DNA of 43,524 bases. Origin: C7867-001 sp035533615 (lineage in GTDB: Bacteria > Patescibacteriota > Minisyncoccia > Phycocordibacterales > Phycocordibacteraceae). The position numbers were made by a program, and so were the translations under genes. Below, piece by piece: positions 1 to 9,435 of the stretch. The notes below the pieces were generated by a model, which saw only the letters and a list, made by a program, of their open reading frames with translations, did not search any database and was not told the origin of the DNA. The stretch covers positions 1-43,524 of the forward strand of contig DATLTM010000003.1 in NCBI GenBank assembly GCA_035533615.1, read 5' to 3'. Position 1 is the first letter of the stretch, and each line of letters opens with the position of its first letter.

Positions 1-2757
1 GCATTGAGTGACGGAAGTGTTACATTAGATCATGCTACTGTCACAATTCCCCCAGCCATTTCAGCACCGATAGTCACGAGCGTCGCTTCATCTACCGGTG
101 CAACGGCGGGCGGGACTATTGTAACCATCACCGGTTCCGGCTTCACCGGAGCTACTGCCGTCAAATTCGGCACCACTGCCGCAACGTCGTTTACTGTTAA
201 CAGTGACACGTCTATCACCGCGACTTCTCCGGCAGGAATAGGGGCGGTTGACGTGACGGTTACTGCACCCGGCGGCACCAGTGCCACCGGTTCGGCGGAC
301 CAGTTTACCTATGCGCCCTGCGTAGGCGCTATCGGCAGTCCGCTTCTTGTTAACGTGACGCAAAACATTAGCAACGACGTTGACTCGGGATTCCATGGAA
401 ACTGGGCGCTCGATGATTATACGCGGCACATCCAAGTGTGGCTCGATAGCGGGACGACATACTGTGCTCAAGTGGACTATAACGGCACCTTCCATGCACC
501 GGCAGGAGTATCGAGTCCGGCAGCCGGGACACCAATTCCCGCAGCTATAGTCGGTACAATGGTTGGCGGCTATCGCGCATCGATTGTGGGGACGCTCCTT
601 GCCTCTCAAACCATACCGACAACCGTTGATTACCAAGGAGTCATCTCCACAGGAGCTACTCCCGGTTATGTTTCTTGGCCAGGCGCAACCTTCAACACGG
701 GATATACCTTCAATTATCTTGACAATGGCAACGACTGGTCCTGGACGTACACGACTCCGAATGGTGCCACGTGGATAAATGCCGGCTCAGGAAGTACCGG
801 TGATATCGGTCCGGTTGTCGACACAAATACGGGTACCGGATATGAAACTATCCAGGCCGCCGTAACTGCGGCACACTCCGGCGACACGATCAATGTCGCG
901 GCGGGAACGTATGACAGTTTCTCGGTAGCGAACAAAACGGGCATCACCATCACTGGTGCGGGAACGACAGCGACGCTCATCGTACCCACGACCCTAGTAA
1001 CCACTGGCGTTGCGCACAAATACACGTCCAACCTGCTAGCGTCCGTTTTCGTCAATAATTCAACGAATGTTCTTATCCAGGGCATGACGATTCAATCAAA
1101 CAATCAGACGCCAGGTTCCGGCGGACCCGACGCAATAGTGTTCTGGAATGCTTCGACGGGAAGTATTAAAGACTGCGCCGTAACGGGCACGTACGCAATA
1201 AATGGTGTACAAACCGGCCAAGGTATTGCTGTAGATGCCGCTAGTGGGACCACAAGTCTGACTGTCAACAATTGCGCCATCTCCGGCTTTCAGAAGAACG
1301 GCATCGAGGCCATTGATGGCAATGGTGCTGTTTCAGGTGCGACCGATACAACCACCGTGACCGTGACGGGTGGTAGCATCACTGGTGCTGGTCCGACTGG
1401 CGCAATCGCTCAAAACGGTATCGTGCTATGGAATCGAGGCGGCGGTACAGTGACGGGTTCAGTTAACGGCACGACCATTTCCGGCTTCGATTACACTGGC
1501 GCAGATACGGCTGCAGGCGCACTTGCGTACGGCGGAGGAAATCTCACTACTGTACACAACGCAACGTTAACCAATAATCAGCTAAATCTCTCGACGACTG
1601 GTAGTCCTGCGATTGATGCGACGCAAAACTACTGGGGTCGTGCGGCCGGTCCTGACGTTACTACGCTTGATGGGAGCATCACGTATTCTCCCTGGTGGGC
1701 TGATGCGGCGATGACCACACTTCAGAGTTCTACGACGCCTGACACGAATGGTAATCAGACAACTTCGCTTCCGAGTGTTTCGACACTGATCGGTACGAGT
1801 ACTGCAAGTACAAATATCAATGTCACAGCGGTCATCCCTTCAGGAACGACAGTAACTGGTAACACGACATGGGACGGTGTTATCTCTGCTCCGACCCCAC
1901 CGGTAACGACACCAACCGTCATTGTCTCGGGCTTTAACACGACGGTGACGTCTGCAGTGACCGTGGGCTCCACGGCGAGTGACCTCATCTTCGACAACGC
2001 AGTGAAGCTTACCTTCGCGGGACAATCTGGACAGCATGTCGGCTGGTATAACCACGCGGGCGCGTTCACCGAGATTACGGCTACTTGTGCGGCAAATGAC
2101 CAGATAACGGGAGACGCTCTTGCCGCGGGTACTTCCTGCAAGATTGATGCATCTCCTGATCTTGTCGTCTGGACGAAGCATTTCTCAACCTTCGTGACCT
2201 ACACGCAGACAGCGATTCCTCCAACCCCAGTTGCCACAACTCCGGTTGTGAATGGTTCAATACTATCCTTCAGCGGTGGCGGCGGCGGCACGCCGAACCC
2301 GCTTCCTGGAGCGATTGCAGTAAATACGGAAACCGTGACGACTACGAATACGACGACTTCCGTTCCGCAGGGTCGTGTGCTCGGTGCGGCGGTATATAAC
2401 TTCGGGCAGAATCTCACGATTGGCTCGCAGGGTGCTGATGTGACGGCGCTCCAGCAGTACCTCATCAATGGTGGGTACTCAATTCCGGCTGGCGTAACGG
2501 GCTACTTCGGTGCGGAAACGCGTGCAGCGGTCATCGCTTTCCAGAAGGCGACCGGCATCGCACAGGTCGGCATCGTTGGTCCTCTTACCAGAGCCGATCT
2601 TGATAAAGGCGTCATTGCGACGACTCCCGAGACCACGCCGACGGTAGAGAAAACGAATCTCACGACGAGTCAGGTGGATTCCATCCTCGGCGTCCTTCAG
2701 TCCTTCAACGTGGACCAGGCGACCATGAATAAGGTTCGCGCGGCGCTCGGGCTATAA
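1..2757 (+). CDS. Large surface protein: IPT/TIG, beta-helix and peptidoglycan-binding domains (5' partial)
   Basis: The reading frame is open at the window edge, so the N-terminus and signal peptide are missing. Counting from the in-frame TTG at base 4, residues about 17-104 look like an IPT/TIG immunoglobulin-like domain. Residues about 275-575 look like a right-handed parallel beta-helix: it opens with a YETIQAAV segment and contains repeated short strands and an NYWG motif. Residues about 800-870 form a PG_binding_1 domain (GSQGADVTALQQYL ... GYFGAETRAAVIAFQ). The last 30 residues form the short helix pair that often ends Parcubacterial surface proteins. It is inferred to be exported and held on the cell wall, perhaps binding glycans or host surfaces. 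A strong hairpin follows. The domain calls are fairly secure; the function is not known. Confidence 0.85.
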   Translation, partial: ALSDGSVTLDHATVTIPPAISAPIVTSVASSTGATAGGTIVTITGSGFTGATAVKFGTTAATSFTVNSDTSITATSPAGIGAVDVTVTAPGGTSATGSADQFTYAPCVGAIGSPLLVNVTQNISNDVDSGFHGNWALDDYTRHIQVWLDSGTTYCAQVDYNGTFHAPAGVSSPAAGTPIPAAIVGTMVGGYRASIVGTLLASQTIPTTVDYQGVISTGATPGYVSWPGATFNTGYTFNYLDNGNDWSWTYTTPNGATWINAGSGSTGDIGPVVDTNTGTGYETIQAAVTAAHSGDTINVAAGTYDSFSVANKTGITITGAGTTATLIVPTTLVTTGVAHKYTSNLLASVFVNNSTNVLIQGMTIQSNNQTPGSGGPDAIVFWNASTGSIKDCAVTGTYAINGVQTGQGIAVDAASGTTSLTVNNCAISGFQKNGIEAIDGNGAVSGATDTTTVTVTGGSITGAGPTGAIAQNGIVLWNRGGGTVTGSVNGTTISGFDYTGADTAAGALAYGGGNLTTVHNATLTNNQLNLSTTGSPAIDATQNYWGRAAGPDVTTLDGSITYSPWWADAAMTTLQSSTTPDTNGNQTTSLPSVSTLIGTSTASTNINVTAVIPSGTTVTGNTTWDGVISAPTPPVTTPTVIVSGFNTTVTSAVTVGSTASDLIFDNAVKLTFAGQSGQHVGWYNHAGAFTEITATCAANDQITGDALAAGTSCKIDASPDLVVWTKHFSTFVTYTQTAIPPTPVATTPVVNGSILSFSGGGGGTPNPLPGAIAVNTETVTTTNTTTSVPQGRVLGAAVYNFGQNLTIGSQGADVTALQQYLINGGYSIPAGVTGYFGAETRAAVIAFQKATGIAQVGIVGPLTRADLDKGVIATTPETTPTVEKTNLTTSQVDSILGVLQSFNVDQATMNKVRAALGL

Positions 2758-2771
2758 ATAGAGAGAGATAC

Positions 2772-2811
2772 CACATCCCGCAATCCCGCTGTAGCGGGAT
2801 TGCGGGATGTG
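2772..2811 (+). terminator. Hairpin terminator after the surface protein gene
   Basis: A perfect 18-bp inverted repeat (2772-2789 with 2794-2811) has a 4-nt loop and lies 15 nt after the stop codon. No long T-run follows, so it could equally be a processing or mRNA-stabilising hairpin. Confidence 0.6.
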
Positions 2812-2873
2812 CGTCATGCTGTTCCGACGCAGTGATTGTGCATTTTTAGAATTCGTCGTATCGTCACAGAGAT

Positions 2874-3863
2874 ATGCGTACGCCGTTCTTCCACAAGCTC
2901 CACGATTATTTCTTCCCGCACAAGCGCAATAACTACCGCCCGCATCTCTTCAGTATCGCGTCGATTGCCGCGCTTGTCGCCGTCGTCATCGTGTTTGAAG
3001 CGGGATACCTGGTGCAGACAAAACTCGTTTTCCTGAAGACCGATTTCCTTGCGTCTGTGTTGCCGGGCGCGCTCGTCGCGCTCACCAATCAGGACCGCCT
3101 GGCGAACGGCCTCGCTGGCGTTACCGAAAGTCCGCTCCTCGACCGGGCGGCGCAGGCGGTGGCAGAGGATATGGCAGCGAAAGGATACTTCGCCCATGTG
3201 TCGCCCGACGGAAAGTCGCCGTGGCAGTGGCTTGATCAGGTCGGCTATCGGTACAGCTACGCAGGAGAAAATCTCGCCGTGAACTTCACCGATTCTTCTG
3301 CCGTCGAGGCGGCATGGATGAACTCGCCGATGCATCGGGCGAACATTGAGCGGCCGCAGTATACGCAGGTCGGTTTCGGTACGGCAAACGGTATGTATGA
3401 AGGGAATGAGACGACCTTTGTTGCCGAATTCTTTGCGACGCCCGCTGCAGTCGTTCAAGCGGCACCGACTGCTCCTGTGCGCGTCGCGCTCGCGAAGCCA
3501 TCGCCGGCCGCTCCCGTTGTTACCGCAGCCCCACAGGTGTTAGGCAGTCAAACGAATGCCGCTCCCGCTCCGGCAGTCGCCGAAGCGGCTCCCCGCACAA
3601 CGAATTGGCTCACCTCCTTGCTCGTGTCGCCCTTCAGCACGATTGAAAGTATCCTCGCCGCGCTCTTCGCCGCCATTGCCGCACTTTTCGTCATCGCTCT
3701 TATCGCGCACGGCAGGCTCCAGCATCCGCGCCTGGTCTTCGGCGGCGTATTTCTTCTCCTTTTCATTTCAGGAGCGATGCTTGCGAGCGCGGCGTTCGCC
3801 GGCTCGGTGCTTCTTCCTGCGGGCGGACAGGCGGCGAGCGTATCTATGGGTGTTGCGCCCTAG
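2874..3863 (+). CDS. CAP/SCP-domain (YkwD-like) membrane protein
   Basis: A 329-aa protein. It has a membrane segment near residues 26-48, then a CAP domain (about 65-190) with the family's recognisable pieces: LTNQDRLANGL, GYFAHVSPDG, YAGENLA and MNSPMHRANI, which supply the conserved His and Glu residues. An Ala/Pro-rich linker and two further hydrophobic helices (about 250-272 and 280-305) follow. Bacterial CAP proteins of the YkwD type are exported; their biochemical role is not settled. The domain is predicted to lie outside the membrane. The 3' end overlaps by 4 bases the convergent small gene at 3860-3955. The start was chosen as the first ATG giving a basic N-terminus before the membrane helix. 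Confidence 0.85.
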   Translation: MRTPFFHKLHDYFFPHKRNNYRPHLFSIASIAALVAVVIVFEAGYLVQTKLVFLKTDFLASVLPGALVALTNQDRLANGLAGVTESPLLDRAAQAVAEDMAAKGYFAHVSPDGKSPWQWLDQVGYRYSYAGENLAVNFTDSSAVEAAWMNSPMHRANIERPQYTQVGFGTANGMYEGNETTFVAEFFATPAAVVQAAPTAPVRVALAKPSPAAPVVTAAPQVLGSQTNAAPAPAVAEAAPRTTNWLTSLLVSPFSTIESILAALFAAIAALFVIALIAHGRLQHPRLVFGGVFLLLFISGAMLASAAFAGSVLLPAGGQAASVSMGVAP

Positions 3864-3955
3864 TGCGTGTTGGAGACGAGTGCGGGCAGGAACAGAGTTG
3901 CGATCATGCCGATACCGAGAAGGACGACGATGACGACGGCAAAGACTTTTTTCAT
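3860..3955 (-). CDS. Small single-span membrane protein (31 aa)
   Basis: A 31-codon frame encodes a basic start (MKK) followed by one uninterrupted hydrophobic stretch of about 22 residues and a short polar tail. That is the make-up of a small membrane protein or a signal-anchor peptide. It lies convergent to the CAP gene and upstream, on the minus strand, of nothing else close by. I do not recognise a family. Such short frames arise by chance, but the MKK-plus-hydrophobic pattern argues for a real gene. Confidence 0.4.
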   Translation of the reverse strand: MKKVFAVVIVVLLGIGMIATLFLPALVSNTH

Positions 3956-4003
3956 ATAGCGGAAAGATATCAGAAATCTCGCGGACGGCAACCATCCGCG
4001 GGT

Positions 4004-5011
4004 TCAGAGCACTGGCTCGCGGCCGCCGCGTTTGAGGAATCGACCCTCAAGCGAGTATCGGTCATATCCGTAAAAGATGAAGGCGATAGGAATGCCTATC
4101 AGGATGAGGTGCGGCCAGACGACTTCGCCGAAATACCAGAGCGAAAGCGAGAGCCAGAAAAGCAGAAAGAGCGACGTGAAGCGGATTTCAACGCCGAGGA
4201 TAAAGAAAGTCGCGATAAGTATCTCAATGATAGCGGCGCCGAGAACGAGGAAGTGCGGCTCGAGTCCGAACACCTGCGCCAGGCTTTGCGTATGTCCGGC
4301 AAGCGGGAGGGTCGCGACTTGCAGGGCGAGATTGTTATGGAGGATTTTCGCATAGAAAGAGGCGTAGAAGAGCGAGATGCCGAAACAGACGCGAAGGAAA
4401 GGGAAGGCATACGGGGCAAGTTTCCCTCCGAGAATCCGCGCTCCGCGCCAGGACCCGAGAATGAGCAGGACAACTATCTCGCCGAAATAATTCGTGTAAG
4501 TGAGCATATAGATGCCGTGGAAATACACCGCACATCCAAACAGGACCAGAGCCACCAGAGCGGCAATCTCCGTATAAACGCCGGCGACAAGCATCGCACC
4601 GATTATTACCAGAATGACCCGGATGGCGTCCGTGGCCCCGCCGAATGTGGCGGCGATCGGGAGTTCAGGGCCGTACGTCGCCCCGTAATATGCCGCAGCG
4701 AAGAAAGAGAGACCAATCGTAATGCGCGCCACCGGCTCTGCGTAGCGCCGCATGCGCGCAAACATCGGATCAAACCAGCGTTCAAGTGGCCGGATGATGG
4801 AAACGAAGAAGACTACGAATACAACGAGCACGGCGATGAATCCCCAGAACACGAACTGATCGAAGTTCTGGAGTATCACCTGCCACTCGTTGAAGGCGGG
4901 CGTCGCAAGCGCCTGTTTAATGGTTTCGGGCGAGAGCACGTACACCTCGTGCGCCGAGGCGCTGAAAGGTGCAGCAAACAGTATCGCAAAAAACGCAACT
5001 ATGCGTCTCAT
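4004..5011 (-). CDS. DoxX-like polytopic membrane protein with signal peptide
   Basis: The start at 5011 gives a signal peptide (MRRIVAFFAILFAAPFSASA) and a mature end at HEVYVL. A longer upstream frame is open, but it has no such N-terminus. A TATACT box lies 6 nt before this ATG, which suits a leaderless mRNA. The 335-aa product has seven or eight hydrophobic helices. The arrangement resembles the DoxX family, with four-helix blocks rich in Gly, Phe and Tyr. DoxX-type proteins are linked to redox or respiratory membrane functions in other bacteria, but the role here is unknown. It follows the exporter operon on the same strand. Confidence 0.65.
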   Translation of the reverse strand: MRRIVAFFAILFAAPFSASAHEVYVLSPETIKQALATPAFNEWQVILQNFDQFVFWGFIAVLVVFVVFFVSIIRPLERWFDPMFARMRRYAEPVARITIGLSFFAAAYYGATYGPELPIAATFGGATDAIRVILVIIGAMLVAGVYTEIAALVALVLFGCAVYFHGIYMLTYTNYFGEIVVLLILGSWRGARILGGKLAPYAFPFLRVCFGISLFYASFYAKILHNNLALQVATLPLAGHTQSLAQVFGLEPHFLVLGAAIIEILIATFFILGVEIRFTSLFLLFWLSLSLWYFGEVVWPHLILIGIPIAFIFYGYDRYSLEGRFLKRGGREPVL

Positions 5012-5039
5012 CAATTCAGTATAGCACTCCCGTATCGGC

Positions 5040-5432
5040 TTACGGGGTGGAAGAGGCAGCGGGACGCAACTGGATGTTCGTAGCTGAAATGCTGCCATCA
5101 CCATTGGTCGCGCCAGAGACCATGATAGTCGACCCAACCGAAACATCATGTATGGTGCCAGCAACGCTCTTGAAGACGGCTGTGGCTGGCGTAATGAGCA
5201 CGACGTGCGAGCTGCCGTCTCTGGTATCGAGAGTGATGCTTCCCGAGTCAGTTTTTGCAACCGTACCGGTAAGGAATCCCCCGCCTGTACCGCCGCGTGC
5301 ACCCCCGAAGCCGCCCGTCCTGGTCGCGGTACCTCCCACCGGTGCGGTTGATGCGGCAGGGGCGTGCACAAGGTACCCGCCGCCGAATCCGATAATGAGT
5401 GCGATTATAGTAATAAGGAGGTTTTTGTTCAT
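5040..5432 (-). CDS. Anchored small beta-barrel protein, DUF5666-like
   Basis: A 130-aa protein with an N-terminal signal anchor (residues about 4-25), then a Gly/Thr-rich low-complexity linker. A compact domain of short beta strands follows (about 53-122: FLTGTVAKTDSGSITLDT ... VSVGSTIMVSG). The domain resembles the OB-like DUF5666 repeat of exported proteins. It is predicted to sit outside the membrane. It lies 52 nt after the ABC permease gene on the same strand and may be co-expressed with it, though no coupling is visible. Function unknown. Confidence 0.6.
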   Translation of the reverse strand: MNKNLLITIIALIIGFGGGYLVHAPAASTAPVGGTATRTGGFGGARGGTGGGFLTGTVAKTDSGSITLDTRDGSSHVVLITPATAVFKSVAGTIHDVSVGSTIMVSGATNGDGSISATNIQLRPAASSTP

Positions 5433-5484
5433 AGGACGTTATGTTATTACTACTATGTTTCTAATACGCATTTTCGGCCCGCTT

Positions 5485-6723
5485 TTATTCATAGCGCAGG
5501 GCGTCAATCGGGTTAAGATTCGCGGCACGGCGGGCTGGGTACCATCCAAAAACGATGCCGATAGCCGCTGAGACGCCGAAGGCAAGCAGGACTGACGAGA
5601 GCGAGACCTGAGCGGCGACAAGTCCCGTCATCGACACGATGAAGGATATGCCCCAGCCGAGCGCGATACCGATAGCACCGCCGATGAACGTGAGTGCCAC
5701 GGCCTCAGAAAGGAACTGGTTATTGATATCCGACTTCGTCGCGCCGATGGCTTTGCGCAGCCCGATCTCGCGCATGCGCTCGGTCACGGTCGTAAGCATC
5801 ATATTCATAATGCCGATACCGCCGACGATGAGCGAAATGCCCGCAATGGCGGCGAGGAGTGTCGTGAGCGTACCGGTGACGCTGGAGGCGGCCGAAACGA
5901 GGTCTGCCTGGTTCAGGATGCTGAAATCGGCCTTCGTCGGATCGCTGATATTATGGCGGGCGAGCAGAAGCGCGGCCACGTCGTTTTGTACCTGAGTCAT
6001 TGCCGCTTGCGTTGTCGCCTGGATGTCGATGGTTGAGAGATAGGAATTCCCGTTCCCGGCGAAATAGTGCATTGCGGTGCCGAGCGGAATGAAGACTGTG
6101 GTATCTGTATTGCCGATGCCGGAAGCGCCTTTCGTCTTTGTGACGCCGATGATGGTAAAGAGGATGTTATTGACACGGATATTCTGCCCGAGCGCGTCGC
6201 TCGCCGTTGCCGTGGTGCCGAAGATATCGGTAACGACGGTCGGTCCTATGACCGCGACCTTTGCGAGCGACGCCGACTGATTGTCTGTGATGAACGAACC
6301 CTGGTCTATGACAAGATTACGGATAGTGGCATAGGCGGCATCCACGCCATCAACAACCGTGTTGGTATTTGCGCCGGCGGCCGCGACTTGGTAGCGGCTG
6401 GAGAGTTCACCCGAGACCGCCGCGACGTTCGCGACTTGTGACGAGATGGCATCTTCGTCGGCGATGGTGAGCGAACGCGCGGTACCGCGGCCGCTCGAGA
6501 CGCCAAAGCCGATTTGTCGTGTCGCACCCGGCAGTACCTCAATCAGATTGGAACCGATGGATTGAATGGAAGTCTGAATGGAGGCTTGCGCTCCCTGGCC
6601 GATGGCCGTGAGCGCGATGACCGAGGCAATGCCGATGACGATGCCGAGCACGGTCAGACCTGAGCGTACTTTGTTCGCCGAGAGGGCGGCATAGGTTTCT
6701 TCAAAAAGATCGCGATTTCTCAT
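5485..6723 (-). CDS. MacB-like ABC transporter permease
   Basis: A 412-aa protein with the MacB/FtsX architecture. It has one N-terminal membrane helix (about 20-42), a large extracytoplasmic MacB_PCD-type domain (about 43-275) and three C-terminal helices. The loop RMREIGLRKAIGATKSDI, typical of these permeases, couples to the ATPase. MacB-type systems do not transport through a channel; they use ATP to drive movements of the outer domain. The start codon overlaps the stop of the ATPase gene by 4 bases (ATGA), so translation is probably coupled. With the ATPase and adaptor it forms a complete MacAB-like set. The substrate cannot be told. Confidence 0.9.
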   Translation of the reverse strand: MRNRDLFEETYAALSANKVRSGLTVLGIVIGIASVIALTAIGQGAQASIQTSIQSIGSNLIEVLPGATRQIGFGVSSGRGTARSLTIADEDAISSQVANVAAVSGELSSRYQVAAAGANTNTVVDGVDAAYATIRNLVIDQGSFITDNQSASLAKVAVIGPTVVTDIFGTTATASDALGQNIRVNNILFTIIGVTKTKGASGIGNTDTTVFIPLGTAMHYFAGNGNSYLSTIDIQATTQAAMTQVQNDVAALLLARHNISDPTKADFSILNQADLVSAASSVTGTLTTLLAAIAGISLIVGGIGIMNMMLTTVTERMREIGLRKAIGATKSDINNQFLSEAVALTFIGGAIGIALGWGISFIVSMTGLVAAQVSLSSVLLAFGVSAAIGIVFGWYPARRAANLNPIDALRYE

Positions 6724-7502
6724 ACGGGTACGGGGGCATTGGGTCCGTCATACAGCCGCGTCTCGTTCATTGCGTCGCGCGGGGCAGCGCTCTTTTCGTC
6801 GGAGACGATGGCACCGTCGCGGATGCGGATGATGCGGTCGGCGTGTTCGGCGATGTCCGGTTCGTGTGTGATGAGGACGATGGTGCGTCCGTGTTTGCGA
6901 TTGAGCTCCTGGAGCGTCCCGAGCACGATAAGACTCGTCCGGCTGTCCAGGTTACCGGTCGGTTCATCGGCGAGAATGAGCGCTGGGTCGTTTACCAAGG
7001 CGCGCGCAATAGCAACGCGCTGTATCTGTCCGCCTGAAAGTTGGTTGGAGAGGTGAGAGAAATGTTCTTCGGTGAGTCCGGCGGAGGTAAGTGCGTCTGT
7101 CGCGCGCGCCACCCGCTCGTCCTGCGGTATGCCGGCATAGACAAGCGGGAGCATTACGTTTCGAAGTACAGTCGTGCGGGACAGGAGATTAAATGACTGG
7201 AAGACGAATCCGATTTTATCTTTCCGTATCAGGGCGAGCTCGTCGTCCGACATTGTAGAGACGTCTCTGCCATCAAGCGTGTAGGTACCCGAGGTCGGTG
7301 TGTCCAGGCAGCCGAGGATGTGCATCATCGTGGACTTGCCGCTGCCCGATGGGCCCATGATGGCGACAAACTCACCCTCATCAATAGAGAAGGAAACGTT
7401 GCGGAGTGCGGTGTACGCCTCCGGCGTATCCGCGTTATAGGTTTTGGTGATATTTTTGAACTCAATCATCTTGTGAGGAGCATGACCTCTGTCGTTTGTC
7501 AT
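6720..7502 (-). CDS. ABC transporter ATP-binding protein, MacB/LolD type
   Basis: A 260-aa nucleotide-binding subunit with all motifs present: Walker A GPSGSGKST, Q-loop FVFQSFNLL, signature LSGGQIQRVAIARAL, Walker B LILADEPTGNLD and the H-loop VLITHEPD. It is predicted to be cytoplasmic and to pair with the adjoining permease. The frame allows ATG starts at 7502 or at 7469 (MIEFKNITKTY); the latter matches the usual family start, and neither has a Shine-Dalgarno sequence. It lies 50 nt after the adaptor gene and overlaps the permease by 4 bases. Confidence 0.92.
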   Translation of the reverse strand: MTNDRGHAPHKMIEFKNITKTYNADTPEAYTALRNVSFSIDEGEFVAIMGPSGSGKSTMMHILGCLDTPTSGTYTLDGRDVSTMSDDELALIRKDKIGFVFQSFNLLSRTTVLRNVMLPLVYAGIPQDERVARATDALTSAGLTEEHFSHLSNQLSGGQIQRVAIARALVNDPALILADEPTGNLDSRTSLIVLGTLQELNRKHGRTIVLITHEPDIAEHADRIIRIRDGAIVSDEKSAAPRDAMNETRLYDGPNAPVPV

Positions 7503-7552
7503 AGGTCATAGGGGTTGCTGGCTGCCAAATCGCCCGCGGTTTCTAACGGGAA

Positions 7553-9349
7553 TCATGGCGCGAATGCGCGTATCGCTCCGCCGCCTGGTCGTCCGCCGGC
7601 CCCGCCGAAGAGAGAGGTGCTTTGTGCGGCGCTCGAGGCGGTTGTTACCGCTGTACCGGCTATCGTCTTGATGACGACCTGTTCTCCCAGAGTCAGACCG
7701 GTTTCGATAACGACGTTCGTGTTATCGGTAAGGCCGGTAGTTACTATGGTCGGCGTCGGTGCGACGGGGGATGGCGCTCCGGTACTCGAGTTGCTCCCCG
7801 CGAGCGGGGGACTGAAGGTCTGCACATAACTCTGGGTGCCTGAGGTCTTAACCGCGCTGCTTGGTACGACAAGGCCGGTCTCAGTGCCGGTGATAATGTT
7901 GGCAGTCATACTCATGCCCGGCATCACCTGGGGATTCTGGGTGTCAAAGCTGATGGTCGCGGTATACGACACGACACCCTGCGAAACGGCGCCGACACTG
8001 TTAATCACCGCGACCGTGCCGGCAAGCGTGACGCCCGGCAGAGCGTCAAAGGTGAGTGTTGCTTTCTGCCCAACCTTGAGCTTGCTCGCGTCCACCTCGT
8101 TTACGGAAATGTCGGCGGTCTCGTTGTTCGTAACGAGCGTTGCGACGCTGGTGCTTGGGCCCGCCTGGTCATATTCTTGTACCCCGACGGCGGCAATGGT
8201 ACCCGCAAAGGGCGCCGTGACGGTGTACCCGGCGAGCGTCGTCTGTGCATTGATAACTGCATCTTTTGCCTGCTGGAGCGAGAGCGCTGCTTGCTGGACA
8301 GTGAGTGCATTTGAGCCCGCCTCGGTTGACTGGAGCGTGTTCTGCGCCTGCGCGAGCGATTGTTCGGCGGAGACGATATTCGTCTGGTTCGTAAGCGCAT
8401 TGCCGAGGTCGGTTGAAACGGTCGTCGTGTAGGTGTTCGTGTCCGAAAGGAAGGTCGCGAGTGTCGGAGATGTGCCGAGATTATTGAGCGAATAATCGTT
8501 TGTGACACGGTCAAAGAAATCGTGCGCGTTTCGTACCGCTTCGGCCACCGTCTGGACGGTTGCATATGTTGATTGCGCAAGCGCGACGAGGTCGCTGTCT
8601 GAAATGGTGCTGCTCGTGGTCTTGTACGCGGCAATGCCGGCGTTGTAGGAATTGTAAGCAGCCGTGTACGAGGTGTTTGTTGAATTCGTATAGACTCCGA
8701 TGCTGGTGTCGTATTGCGACACCAGGTCGTTGTATGCATTTATATTTTGTTGATTCGTGCGCCCCGCGACGTTGTAACTGTAGAGCACCGTATCGAGGTC
8801 ACTTACCACAGTCCCGAGATCGCTGTAGATGCTCGCGATGGATGCATACGCGTCGTCGTGCGCTTTCTGGAGCGCAATCTGCGCGTTCGTGACTCCGTTT
8901 TGTGCGGTGGTGAGATTGAGCGCAAGGGTTGAGGTCGCCGTTGTCTGCTGGTAGGTCAATTCGGCATTTTGGAGCGCAAGTTCCGCCTCTCGAAGTGACT
9001 GCAGAGCGGTGGTCGCGTCAATCTGCGCGACGATTTGTCCCGTGTGTACCTGGTCACCAGGTTTGACGTATATGCCGGTCACCTGGCCGGAGGATTGAGG
9101 AGAAAGCGATATCTGATGGGATGCGTCCACCTGCCCCGTCTCGGTCATAGTTGCGACGACGGTGCCGCTTGCGGCGGTCATGGTGACGTACCGAGTCGCA
9201 GTGGAGGGGGCAGTGAAGACGCCGTATGCGTAATAGCCGCCATACAGGACTATGAGGACGGCTACCGTGGAAATCACCTTATGCGCGGTTGCATATGCCC
9301 ACACGGAACCCCGCACAGTGCGGGCGGAATTGAGAATAGGAGTGGGCAT
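7553..9349 (-). CDS. HlyD/MacA-family membrane fusion (adaptor) protein
   Basis: A 598-aa protein. It has an N-terminal membrane anchor (about 26-46), a split lipoyl/barrel-sandwich domain (GTVVATMTETGQVDASHQISLSPQSSGQ precursor half; VTAPFAGTIAAVGVQEYDQ second half), a long helical hairpin (about 125-370) and a C-terminal beta-barrel (LKVGQKATLTFDALPG, then VMPGMSMTANI). It is longer than usual MacA (about 370 aa) because the helical hairpin is enlarged. It is the first gene of the exporter operon. In a cell with no classical outer membrane the adaptor presumably works on the outer face. An extended -10 (TGCTACACT) lies about 30 nt before the start. Confidence 0.88.
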   Translation of the reverse strand: MPTPILNSARTVRGSVWAYATAHKVISTVAVLIVLYGGYYAYGVFTAPSTATRYVTMTAASGTVVATMTETGQVDASHQISLSPQSSGQVTGIYVKPGDQVHTGQIVAQIDATTALQSLREAELALQNAELTYQQTTATSTLALNLTTAQNGVTNAQIALQKAHDDAYASIASIYSDLGTVVSDLDTVLYSYNVAGRTNQQNINAYNDLVSQYDTSIGVYTNSTNTSYTAAYNSYNAGIAAYKTTSSTISDSDLVALAQSTYATVQTVAEAVRNAHDFFDRVTNDYSLNNLGTSPTLATFLSDTNTYTTTVSTDLGNALTNQTNIVSAEQSLAQAQNTLQSTEAGSNALTVQQAALSLQQAKDAVINAQTTLAGYTVTAPFAGTIAAVGVQEYDQAGPSTSVATLVTNNETADISVNEVDASKLKVGQKATLTFDALPGVTLAGTVAVINSVGAVSQGVVSYTATISFDTQNPQVMPGMSMTANIITGTETGLVVPSSAVKTSGTQSYVQTFSPPLAGSNSSTGAPSPVAPTPTIVTTGLTDNTNVVIETGLTLGEQVVIKTIAGTAVTTASSAAQSTSLFGGAGGRPGGGAIRAFAP

Positions 9350-9435
9350 GCGAGGAGATAGTTAGATTAGTTAAGTAAGTGTAGCACAAAACTCTACCAT
9401 ACAGTAGTACGTTCCATCTGCGGGTTTCATTCAGG

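Noticed and set aside
3863..5083. 406-aa acidic plus-strand frame
   Set aside because: It is the exact antisense of the DoxX-like gene, is all charged residues without a fold pattern, and lacks an initiation signal.
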